A DNA stretch of 64,000 bases from an uncultured Flavobacteriaceae bacterium (GTDB lineage Bacteria; Bacteroidota; Bacteroidia; Flavobacteriales; Flavobacteriaceae): positions 248,001 through 312,000 of the forward strand of contig CANNAN010000005.1 in the NCBI GenBank assembly GCA_947502635.1, written 5' to 3'. Of the stretch, positions 27,120-34,583 are shown one piece after another; position 1 is the stretch's first letter; the number at the start of each line of letters is the position of its first letter. The notes under the pieces are model-generated. The model saw only the letters and a program-made list of their open reading frames with translations, searched no databases and had not been told where the DNA came from. The position numbers were made by a program, and so were the translations under genes.

Positions 27120-28880
27120 ATGTCATCAATAGGAGAAAAACCAATAGTGAATTGCCATACTCATATTTTTAAAGGAGAACATGTGCCTCCCTATTTAGCA
27201 AAAACTTTTGTACCCAGATGGTTGAGTTTTTTTATATATACACCACTTATTCTCAAACTTTATAAAATAAGTGTTAAAAATAAGAGTGAAAGATATACAG
27301 GAGAAGAGCGTCAAAAAAAACGTAATTGGATCTTGTTGAATATCTGGTTACAGCATAAAAAAATACTATCGCTGTGCCTTAAACTTATTAAAATTGTACT
27401 CACGATACATGTTTTGTTTATTGTATTTAATTGGTTAGCATCTTTTGTCTCAGATCCATCACGATATATTATTCTAAAGAATATACTGAAGCTGGAAAGT
27501 TGGATGGAAAACAGGTATTTATTATTAAAAATAACCAATCCATATATAAAAGTTTTATTAGTAATAATCGTTGGGTTATTTGTAAAAAGCGGGCGTAATT
27601 TTATAATTTTTTTAGCAGCAAAAGCTTTTAAATTTGCTGGTCTTTTGCCTGGGAAAATGACTAAAGATCTTATTAGGCGGTATTTATTGTTAGGAAGGTT
27701 TGCCTTGTATAAAGATCAGGATAGAATCTTTGGAGCGATGAAAGAGCAGTACCCTCCTAATACCAAATTTATTGTATTGCCTATGGATATGGAGTATATG
27801 GATGCAGGAAATTTAAAGTCAGGGAATACATATAGAGAGCAGATGCAAGAGCTCGCAGATATGAAAACTAAAGGCGTGAATAAAGATGTTATTTTACCTT
27901 TTGTGTTTGTAGAGCCTAGAAGAATCCCTGATGAGAACGATTATCTGGTTTATGATGAAACAAAATTTGAGACAGGCGAAGTTGTGCTTAAGGATTGTTT
28001 TATAAAAACCTATATAGAAGATTATCAATTTAATGGTTTTAAAATTTATCCAGCTTTAGGATATTATCCATTTGATGAAGCCTTATTGCCCCTTTGGAAA
28101 TATGCTGCGGATAGAAAAATTCCTATCATGACACATTGTATCAAAGGCACTATTTTTTATAGAGGTGATAAAGAAACAGCTTGGGATAAACATGATATTT
28201 TTAAGGAATATGCAAGAAATACAGATCCTAAGTATGATACGTTACTATTGCCAGAATCTAAAAATAAAGACTTCTCAATTAATTTTACACATCCATTAAA
28301 TTACTTAGTCCTTTTAAAAGAGGAGTTACTTAGAATTAAGGTGAGTGCGTGCAGTAAAGGCATACAGGATTTATTTGGTTACAGAGGTTTAGATACTCCT
28401 ATGGATCGTGATTTGTCACATCTAAAGATTTGTTTAGCACATTTTGGAGGGGAAGACCAATGGGAAAAATACTTGGAAAAAGACCGCTATCATTATAGTA
28501 ATGCTCTTATTAAAAACCCTAATCATGGTATTGAGTTTTTGTATACTAATGAGAATAAAAAAGACATAAGTTGGGCAAAGCTGGAAGATTGTTGGAAAAA
28601 GGTAGACTGGTATTCTATTATATGCAGTATGATGCTTCAACATGAAAATGTTTATGCAGACATTAGCTATATATTACATGATAAAGGCATCTTTGATTTG
28701 CTTAGACAAACAATTAATCATCCTGTTTTAGGAGAAAAGGTATTGTTTGGAACAGATTTTTATGTGGTGAGAAATCATAAAGCAGAGAAAAATCTTCTTG
28801 TACAAACTCAAGGCAATCTTACCGATGATGAATTTACGAAAATAGCACAGTTAAATCCCGACAAATATTTATATAATTAA
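27120..28880 (+). CDS. Membrane-embedded amidohydrolase-like protein
   Basis: 586 aa. The N-terminus begins NCHTHIF (His13, His15), the first metal-binding pair of amidohydrolase TIM barrels. Instead of continuing the barrel, residues about 35-170 hold at least three hydrophobic segments (FFIYTPLILKLY; IVLTIHVLFIVFNWL; VLLVIIVGLFV). The barrel then resumes: FKIYPALGYYPF, IPIMTHCIKG (third His), ICLAHFGGE (fourth His) and LFGTDFYV (catalytic Asp). All canonical metal ligands seem present, so it is probably an active membrane-bound hydrolase. The substrate is unknown. It is 26 bases downstream of the MBL gene and part of the same operon. Confidence 0.82.
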   Translation: MSSIGEKPIVNCHTHIFKGEHVPPYLAKTFVPRWLSFFIYTPLILKLYKISVKNKSERYTGEERQKKRNWILLNIWLQHKKILSLCLKLIKIVLTIHVLFIVFNWLASFVSDPSRYIILKNILKLESWMENRYLLLKITNPYIKVLLVIIVGLFVKSGRNFIIFLAAKAFKFAGLLPGKMTKDLIRRYLLLGRFALYKDQDRIFGAMKEQYPPNTKFIVLPMDMEYMDAGNLKSGNTYREQMQELADMKTKGVNKDVILPFVFVEPRRIPDENDYLVYDETKFETGEVVLKDCFIKTYIEDYQFNGFKIYPALGYYPFDEALLPLWKYAADRKIPIMTHCIKGTIFYRGDKETAWDKHDIFKEYARNTDPKYDTLLLPESKNKDFSINFTHPLNYLVLLKEELLRIKVSACSKGIQDLFGYRGLDTPMDRDLSHLKICLAHFGGEDQWEKYLEKDRYHYSNALIKNPNHGIEFLYTNENKKDISWAKLEDCWKKVDWYSIICSMMLQHENVYADISYILHDKGIFDLLRQTINHPVLGEKVLFGTDFYVVRNHKAEKNLLVQTQGNLTDDEFTKIAQLNPDKYLYN

Positions 28881-28911
28881 TCAAACATACTAACTTTTAA
28901 ATTGAACAATC

Positions 28912-29433
28912 ATGAGTAGATTATTTTACGAAAAACCAAAAATAGCCAGTCAAGATACCTATTTCAAAAAGTCTGAGAAAGTTATTGATGAAATGAAAGA
29001 AGAGGTGTTTGGAGAGGATGAACGAAAAGCAACTTCAGATCAGCCAAATGATATCGCAGAAGGTTCACAAGGTGATAAAAAAGTAAATAGTTACCTTGAA
29101 AAAATCTCTCGATTAATTCCTAGTGAAATTATAGCTGGTTATTTAGCTATGTTTGGATTTGTACCATTAGTTGAAAATGTAAATGTTCGTGAATACATTA
29201 TCTGGATTGTATTTTTTATGTGTCTTATTTTAACGCCTATCTATTTAAATATGCAAGCAGAAAAAGGAAAACCTAAAATGAATCATCTTTTAGTTTCTAG
29301 TCTGGCTTTTGTTATTTGGGCTTATGTCACCACAGGGATGAAATTAGTTCCAGGTTTATACGATGCGGCTGCAGCATCAATCATATTAGTCGCATTTAGT
29401 TTAATAAGTGCGGTTATACCTTTGAATAAGTGA
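28912..29433 (+). CDS. Small multi-TM protein of the caspase cluster
   Basis: 173 aa. The charged N-terminal ~60 residues (KVIDEMKEEVFGEDERK) are followed by three or four hydrophobic helices: LIPSEIIAGYLAMFGFVPLV, YIIWIVFFMCLILTPIYL, HLLVSSLAFVIWAYVTTG and AAAASIILVAFSLISAVIPL. The segment ISRLIPSEIIAGYLA recalls small membrane proteins seen in accessory bacterial loci, but I cannot name a family. It is the last gene of the five-gene operon, 31 bases after the amidohydrolase. It could be a membrane anchor or a membrane-disrupting effector; neither is shown by the sequence. Confidence 0.82.
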   Translation: MSRLFYEKPKIASQDTYFKKSEKVIDEMKEEVFGEDERKATSDQPNDIAEGSQGDKKVNSYLEKISRLIPSEIIAGYLAMFGFVPLVENVNVREYIIWIVFFMCLILTPIYLNMQAEKGKPKMNHLLVSSLAFVIWAYVTTGMKLVPGLYDAAAASIILVAFSLISAVIPLNK

Positions 29434-29946
29434 TTGTCTTATTGTTATAATAAATTTAATTATTAGGTTGATTGAGTTAAAGAGCTAATAAATGTCTGCG
29501 TTTCTACTCAATATAATTAACGTTTGGCGTAAGGAAAATTATAAGCAAGCAAATATGTACTTATCTTTTGGCTAAGAAATAGAAATAGTATTTTTTAAGG
29601 ATACATTGTTAGCTTTAGTTATTCTTATTTCCTTAAATTATCGATAATTCTTTTTCTAGCAAAAACAACATTCTGTATATCTTTTCGGTTAAAATTATCC
29701 TCTTCTATATAGAACAGTATCCCAGCTCCCATATTCAGGTACTTTGCGAATTCTTCTGGAGAAAGGAAACAATCATCAATTAATTTATAAAAATCGATTT
29801 CTTGTTTTTGTAACGGTCTGTTAAAATTTGATAAAGTATAAAACTAAAACCAGTTTTATATAAAATATAATTAATAGGAATGTTCGTTCCAATACTAATT
29901 TGGTAATAGCACTTATTCTATAGTCAATTAAATATTTTAACTTATA
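29434..29946. other. Gap between caspase cluster and 230-aa protein gene
   Basis: A 513-base gap. No terminator hairpin was found after 29433. The only coding signal is a 70-codon start-less reading frame on the minus strand at 29625-29837; the rest is AT-rich with no recognised element. Confidence 0.5.
29625..29837 (-). pseudogene. C-terminal fragment of an unrecognised protein
   Basis: The minus strand is open for 70 sense codons before a TAA at 29625-29627. It has coding-like composition (KQEIDFYKLIDDCFLSPEEF; DIQNVVFARKRIIDNLRK), but it is preceded by an in-frame stop and has no start codon in its first 35 codons. It looks like the tail of a degraded gene, possibly a helical DNA-binding or regulatory protein. 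Family unknown. Confidence 0.4.
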
Positions 29947-30639
29947 TCAGTAGCCTTTACAAATGTACTTTCTTATCATATAAATTGTAATTGGGTCAAG
30001 AGTTTTTTCTGTTTCTGGATGAAGCCCGATTGATGTAAAATACTCTAATTCTTTTTTGTTATTTTTTCCGTACCAAATTTTAACTTTACCAATGGAGTTG
30101 AAAAATTCAGTATTGCAATCAACATCAATTTTTCTAAAATGCTTTATACGTTCTTCGTTATACAATTTAAGTTGCCCTATTTTATATTTTTCTACGTCAA
30201 ACTTCACTTCCATATAATGATTTTTTTCCCAAACCATCCAGCGTTGTTGGTTAATCGAAACAATAATCAAAACAGCAATTAATGTGATAATACTTATAGA
30301 AAGTTTGATTTTATTATTCTGAAAAAAGAATAATAATTTGTTTCCCTCTTTATCTTTTTTTCTGTTTTTTTCTATAAAATCTTCATAGCTTTCATAGCCT
30401 AGGAAATTACACAGGCCAAGAATGACTCCTAGTTGAGGAATATTGATATCTTCATTTTCATTTTTTAAAGCCAATTTATAATAATCACCTAACCTTTTTT
30501 CACCTATAGCTGTTTTTTCATTTGAAATAACCTCTGATATAATTTTTGCCAAGCTATGGTTAGAAGGCTCTTTAATTCCTTTTTCTTGTTCTTCTTTTTT
30601 TGCTTTTTCAAAAGCTTTGATGAGTAGTAAATTATGCAT
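29947..30639 (-). CDS. Single-TM protein with helical N-terminal domain
   Basis: 230 aa. The N-terminal ~95 residues are helical and charged (SLAKIISEVISNEKTAIGEKRLGDYYK; LGVILGLCNFLGYESYEDFIEKN). They resemble a small helix-turn domain seen at the N-terminus of various Bacteroidota regulatory membrane proteins; I cannot assign it formally. A single TM helix follows (about residues 112-130, LSISIITLIAVLIIVSI), and then a C-terminal soluble domain with two Cys. It is transcribed away from the lipopeptide/histidine-kinase genes across a highly structured intergenic region. The topology suggests a cytoplasmic domain linked to an extracytoplasmic sensor, like an anti-sigma or one-component sensor, but that is inference. 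Confidence 0.72.
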   Translation of the reverse strand: MHNLLLIKAFEKAKKEEQEKGIKEPSNHSLAKIISEVISNEKTAIGEKRLGDYYKLALKNENEDINIPQLGVILGLCNFLGYESYEDFIEKNRKKDKEGNKLLFFFQNNKIKLSISIITLIAVLIIVSINQQRWMVWEKNHYMEVKFDVEKYKIGQLKLYNEERIKHFRKIDVDCNTEFFNSIGKVKIWYGKNNKKELEYFTSIGLHPETEKTLDPITIYMIRKYICKGY

Positions 30640-31002
30640 TAGTTGGTTGGTTTATAGTTGATTAATGTAGTTAAATTTTTTGGAAAAAGCATGGAAATTT
30701 TTTCGTAAAAACTTTCCGAAAAGCTTCTAATTGGTTTCCATAGTTTCTTTGTTTGTTTTTATTCATTTGTTAAAGAATTGATAGCCACCTTAATCGTAAT
30801 AAGGTTTACGAATATCAATTCTTCATTGAGTTAAGATAAAACTTGGAGCGATTTGGGAAGTGGTTTCTCGGTTCTATCCTTACTCAAAAACTTCCCAAAA
30901 GAGAGACGTCTCTTCATTTTTTAGCGTGTTGCTGAAAACACAAATGTATCTGATGAAAACTCAGACAGCAACACTATTGTGAAATTTTAAAAATAAAATA
31001 AA
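30640..31002. promoter_or_regulatory. Stem-loop-rich intergenic region
   Basis: Several perfect inverted repeats occur in about 285 bases. They are ATGGAAA/TTTCCAT (30691-30697, 30735-30741); AAGAATTGATA/TATCAATTCTT (30773-30783, 30813-30823) enclosing a nested ACCTTA/TAAGGT (30787-30792, 30800-30805); and TTTGGGAAGT/ACTTCCCAAA (30852-30861, 30890-30899). The palindrome AGAGACGTCTCT lies at 30902-30913, and GTGTTGCTG/CAGCAACAC (30926-30934, 30966-30974) has an inner TCTGA/TCAGA stem. The last ends 28 bases before the lipopeptide ATG. It may be a structured leader, ncRNA or set of operators. Confidence 0.55.
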
Positions 31003-31176
31003 ATGAAGAAAATATATTTAATAATGTTTACGGTTTTCCTTAATATAGGAATGTTTTCATGTTCACCAGAAACAAATATGGAGAATGAAAGTCTACAACT
31101 AATAGAAGAGGAAGAAGAATGTTGTGGAGATGATACCCCAATTATACCGCCACCACCACCACCATCAGGAGGATAA
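31003..31176 (+). CDS. 57-aa putative lipopeptide upstream of sensor kinase
   Basis: It begins MKKIYLIMFTVFLNIGMFSC. The hydrophobic signal ends in a lipobox-like FSC with Cys20, so the mature product would be about 38 residues: an acidic run (EEEEE), a Cys-Cys pair, GDDTP, six consecutive prolines and a C-terminal SGG. Composition and a clean start/stop support a real gene although it is very short. It sits 46 bases before a TPR histidine kinase gene in the same direction and just after the structured leader. Proline-rich ...GG tails are seen in small flavobacterial secreted proteins of unknown role. A signalling or pheromone-like role is a guess from position. Confidence 0.6.
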   Translation: MKKIYLIMFTVFLNIGMFSCSPETNMENESLQLIEEEEECCGDDTPIIPPPPPPSGG

Positions 31177-31222
31177 TCGATAATCTTATCGAAAGGTAAA
31201 AAATAGTTGCTATTTTAGAGGA

Positions 31223-32929
31223 ATGAAAGTATGTAGAACTTCATTCCTCTTTTTTTGTTTTTTAGCTATAAATACGATAAGTGCTTTTAACTATAATTTA
31301 ATGTCTCAAAACGTAAAGGATAGTACTCTGTTTTATTATGAATCAATAACTAAAGTAAAAGATGTTAAAATTACAAGTAAGGCATTTGATTTTTTTGAAA
31401 AAAAAGCAGACGAATCATTGTTTGTTAATGATACAATCAGTGCTGCTTATTATCTTGAATTAGTATCATTGGGACAGTTTAATATGGGGCTCTTATATGA
31501 TTGTGAATCGACTACTATAAGAGCATTTACTTTATTAGATGCTATTAAAAAGGATCCTGAGTCCATAATCCCTAGAAAAAGATTATTTAATCAATTAGGA
31601 ATGCTTTATAGAAAAATAGAAGACTATGATAACTCATCTAAATATTATAATCAAGCACTTGAATTAAATGAAGGTTTAGCGGATAAAATACCCATAATAA
31701 ATAATATAGCTAATATTTATGCTGATCAAGCTGAATATGGAAAAGCCTTAAGAGAACTATACAAGTATTATGATGAGGTTTTTGTGTTAGAAAATACAAG
31801 TACAAAAGCAACTTATATAGATAATATAGGTTATTATCAGTCTAAAATAGGGAATCCAATGGCTCTTAAAAATATTGAGAGCGCTTTAAAAATCAGAATA
31901 AATATAGAAGACTTAACAGGGCTTTTTTCGAGTTATCGTCATTTATCTTTATATTATTCTGACAGAGGGAATATCAAAGAAGCTATTAAATATTCTAAAA
32001 TAGCTAAAACAATTTCAGATTCGTTAAATATTCCAGAATATCAAAAAGAGGCATTAAAATTAAATTTAAAATTGGAAAACAATTTAGACTTTCAAAAGTA
32101 CCTTGAATTAACTGGTAATATTGAAAAAGCTAATCAATTAAGGGAAAATAAATTTGCAGCCATAAAGTATAACGTTAGTGAAAAGGAAAAAATAATTAAT
32201 GAACGTGAGCTAATGCTTACTGCAAGTGAACTTCAAAAAGAGAAAGAAAAAAGGCTAAAATTAATCTATTTATTCTCTGGGTTGTTCGTTTTGTTATTAT
32301 CGTTTTTTTTGATTCTGTTTTTAAAAAACAGACACAAAAAGGAAAAAGATCAACAAGTTTATACTACAGAAACGAGAATTTCCAAAAAAGTACACGATGA
32401 GCTGGCAAACGATATGTCTGGTGTTATGAGTTTTGTTGAAAACAATATAGAAGTACCAGCTAATAAGAAATCTGTATTATTAAATAATTTAGAAGATCTT
32501 TATATCCGTACCCGTGATATCTCGACTGAAACTGCGAGTATCGATTTAGCCCATTTTTCAGAAAGCCTTAAACATCTTTTGATGCAACATCATCGTAAAG
32601 GCACAAAAATCATTACTAATAATATTGATACGATTAATTGGTCTAAAGTCTCTGATCATAAAAAAATGGCTGTTTTTAGAAGTGTTCAGGAGTTATTGGT
32701 TAATATGAAAAAGCATAGTCAGGCCAAAGTGGTTAGCATTGTGTTTAAAGAAGACCGTCGTAAAAAAGAGATTCTTTATTCAGATGATGGTATTGGTGTT
32801 TCAATAGAAGATGTTAAACTAAATGGGCTACAAAATGTGGAATCCCGTATTCATGGCATCGGAGGAAGTTTTAACTTTATAACATCAAAAGGAAATGGCT
32901 TTAAGGCCATATTAAAGTTTAATAGTTAA
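31223..32929 (+). CDS. TPR-containing sensor histidine kinase
   Basis: 568 aa. A signal peptide (FLFFCFLAINTISAF) is followed by a periplasmic region with TPR-like helical repeats (about residues 60-300; KIEDYDNSSKYYNQALEL, ADQAEYGKALRELYKYYDE). A TM helix lies at about 347-370. The cytoplasmic kinase has KVHDELANDMSGVMSF (phosphoacceptor His near 391, NarX/DesK-like HisKA_3 style), then HATPase_c with QELLVNMKKHSQAK (N box), YSDDGIGV and GLQNVESRIHGIGGSF. The next gene, 9 bases away, encodes its response regulator. TPR sensors of this kind probably bind peptides or proteins in the periplasm, which fits a lipopeptide gene just upstream; the ligand is not known. Confidence 0.9.
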   Translation: MKVCRTSFLFFCFLAINTISAFNYNLMSQNVKDSTLFYYESITKVKDVKITSKAFDFFEKKADESLFVNDTISAAYYLELVSLGQFNMGLLYDCESTTIRAFTLLDAIKKDPESIIPRKRLFNQLGMLYRKIEDYDNSSKYYNQALELNEGLADKIPIINNIANIYADQAEYGKALRELYKYYDEVFVLENTSTKATYIDNIGYYQSKIGNPMALKNIESALKIRINIEDLTGLFSSYRHLSLYYSDRGNIKEAIKYSKIAKTISDSLNIPEYQKEALKLNLKLENNLDFQKYLELTGNIEKANQLRENKFAAIKYNVSEKEKIINERELMLTASELQKEKEKRLKLIYLFSGLFVLLLSFFLILFLKNRHKKEKDQQVYTTETRISKKVHDELANDMSGVMSFVENNIEVPANKKSVLLNNLEDLYIRTRDISTETASIDLAHFSESLKHLLMQHHRKGTKIITNNIDTINWSKVSDHKKMAVFRSVQELLVNMKKHSQAKVVSIVFKEDRRKKEILYSDDGIGVSIEDVKLNGLQNVESRIHGIGGSFNFITSKGNGFKAILKFNS

Positions 32930-32938
32930 TATTCCATT

Positions 32939-33607
32939 ATGTTTCAAAAAGTTTTAATAGCCGAAGATCAGAATTCAATTCATAAAGGTTTAGAAAATAC
33001 ACTTAGAGGTCTAGATATTAAAGAAATAGTCACGGTGCAATATTGCGATGATGCTCTTTTGAAAATTAGAGCCGCTTTAAATACAGAAAGCCCATTTGAC
33101 CTCTTAATAACAGACTTATCTTTTAAGGAAGACCATCGGGATAGAACATTAACATCGGGAGAAGAACTAATAATGGCAATTAAGCCTGTACAGCCAGAAT
33201 TAAAAATTATAGTGTTCTCTGTGGAGCATCGCATTGGCAAAATAAAAAATTTGTTAGAAGTTTCTAAAGTAGATGCTTATGTTGAGAAAGGACGAGAGGA
33301 ATCTAAAGAAATAATTAAAGCGGTCCATAGGGTATTAAAGGGTGATATTTATTATTCGCATAATCTCTCACAATTACTTCGTAGTACAGACGATATTTCT
33401 CAAACAGATAAGTATGATGAATTGCTTTTGCAATTACTGGCCAAAGGGCTAAAAAGGGACCAAATAGCTTTATACTTTGAAGAAAAAGATCTTCCAGCAA
33501 GGAGCTTAAGCAGTATAGAAAAACGTATTAACAAGCTTAAAGTTCTTTTTGATGCCAATACATCCGAACAATTAGTGGCTATTGCTATAGACAGAGGCTT
33601 AATTTAA
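32939..33607 (+). CDS. Response regulator with C-terminal HTH-like region
   Basis: 222 aa. The receiver domain has IAEDQNSIH (acidic pocket) and phosphoacceptor Asp59 in LLITDLSFKE; the conserved Lys is in DAYVEKGRE. The C-terminal region (about 150-222; YDELLLQLLAKGLKRDQIALYF, SLSSIEKRINKLKVLF) resembles a LuxR-type HTH but is divergent. It is encoded directly after the TPR kinase and followed by a strong terminator, so the two form one operon, possibly led by the 57-aa lipopeptide. Targets are unknown; the structured region upstream of the lipopeptide is an obvious candidate. Confidence 0.88.
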   Translation: MFQKVLIAEDQNSIHKGLENTLRGLDIKEIVTVQYCDDALLKIRAALNTESPFDLLITDLSFKEDHRDRTLTSGEELIMAIKPVQPELKIIVFSVEHRIGKIKNLLEVSKVDAYVEKGREESKEIIKAVHRVLKGDIYYSHNLSQLLRSTDDISQTDKYDELLLQLLAKGLKRDQIALYFEEKDLPARSLSSIEKRINKLKVLFDANTSEQLVAIAIDRGLI

Positions 33608-33710
33608 ATTAAACATTTTTTTATAATTATGGTTTTCCGTATAAAACTGTGATTCAATGGTGGTAGTTTTGGAATGCTATTAACAATTATATAGGGAATA
33701 AATACAATTG

Positions 33711-33740
33711 GCACGTTTTTAAAACGTGCTTTTTGTTTTT
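33711..33740 (+). terminator. Rho-independent terminator of kinase-regulator operon
   Basis: GCACGTTTT (33711-33719) and AAAACGTGC (33721-33729) form a perfect 9-bp stem, followed by TTTTTGTTTTT. It lies about 100 bases after the regulator stop. Confidence 0.8.
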
Positions 33741-33828
33741 ATAGAGATTGTGGTATGCGGTTTACCGTAAGGTAGGGTTTTATGAGTGTTTTAGATTTGT
33801 AGTAATATTAATTAAAAAAATTTTTAAA

Positions 33829-33999
33829 ATGGCAAAAGAACCGATTGGAACAACAGCAAGTACAGGGCAAAAATGTCCTCAATCAGGTATTTGGGAGGTG
33901 GTTGATACTCCAGCTGTCTCAACTTCAATATCTAAAGGTCATACTATGCCGTCGTATGAAGGGCTAGCGGCTAGGTGGAAGTTAATTCAGTATGCATAA
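33829..33999 (+). CDS. Small YjzC-like protein
   Basis: 56 aa from ATG 33829; upstream in-frame codons to 33748 are not protein-like. The sequence TGQKCPQSGIWEV, then SKGHTMPSYEGLAARWKLI, resembles the small YjzC/GQ.xP.SG family of short beta-rich proteins found across many bacteria. It contains a single Cys, with no signal peptide or TM helix. Function unknown. It begins a run of four short genes (33829-34906) after a terminator. Confidence 0.62.
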   Translation: MAKEPIGTTASTGQKCPQSGIWEVVDTPAVSTSISKGHTMPSYEGLAARWKLIQYA

Positions 34000-34098
34000 A
34001 TAATGAGTGAGTTAACTTAATGGCTTACGGTATTCTGTAAGGTTTTGATTTTTAATAGATATAAGTTTGAGGAGTGAAATCTTAAAAACAAAAATTCT

Positions 34099-34341
34099 AT
34101 GGCAAATTATCACATTTCTAAAGATAACGAGAAAGGGAAATGGCGTATAAAAAAAGAAGAAGCTATTAATGTTAGTGAATATGTCGACACTCAAAATGAA
34201 GCAGAAAAAAGAGCAAAAGAATTGTCAGCTAACTCTGGAGGGGGAGAAGTTAGGATTCATGGATTGGATGGAAAAATAAGAGACTCAGATACGGTTAAAC
34301 CTGGAAATGATCCTAAGTCTTCAAAAGATACTAAATACTAA
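34099..34341 (+). CDS. DUF2188 protein
   Basis: 80 aa. YHISKDNEKGKWRIKKEEA, DTQNEAEKRAKELSAN and GGEVRIHGLDGKIRDSDTV follow the DUF2188 pattern (hydrophobic strand, W.v, helix with A-A spacing, then G(G)E..IHG.DG.I). Family members are small stand-alone proteins of unknown function, frequent in accessory regions. The C-terminal tail is rich in K, S and D. Same orientation as its neighbours and probably co-transcribed with the next two genes (11-base spacing to the next). Confidence 0.8.
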   Translation: MANYHISKDNEKGKWRIKKEEAINVSEYVDTQNEAEKRAKELSANSGGGEVRIHGLDGKIRDSDTVKPGNDPKSSKDTKY

Positions 34342-34352
34342 ATTTTATAAAA

Positions 34353-34583
34353 ATGGAATACAAGGTAATACCATTTGTAGCATCAATAGATTCAAAGAAA
34401 GGGAATTCAAATCATGTTGCAGATCAATTAGAAGAAATTATTAAACATCACTCTAACCAAGGTTGGAAATATGTCCGACTAGAAAGTGTTTCAACATTTG
34501 TACAGCCAGATAATGGGTGTTTTGGATTTGGAGGAAAGCCAGGCTATACAACATCTAGACAAATGGTTGTTTTTAATAAGTGA
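34353..34583 (+). CDS. DUF4177-like small protein
   Basis: 76 aa. It starts MEYKVIPFVA, then VADQLEEIIKHHSNQGWKYVRLESV, the usual helix-NxGW-x-(L/V) layout of DUF4177-type proteins, and ends in a strand RQMVVFNK. A Gly-rich loop (CFGFGGKPG) holds one Cys. No signal or TM. The stop overlaps the next start (34580). Function unknown. Confidence 0.7.
   Translation: MEYKVIPFVASIDSKKGNSNHVADQLEEIIKHHSNQGWKYVRLESVSTFVQPDNGCFGFGGKPGYTTSRQMVVFNK

Noticed and set aside
33748-33828. N-terminal extension of the YjzC-like protein
   Set aside because: The extra 27 residues follow a terminator, are not conserved-looking, and ATG 33829 gives the usual family start.
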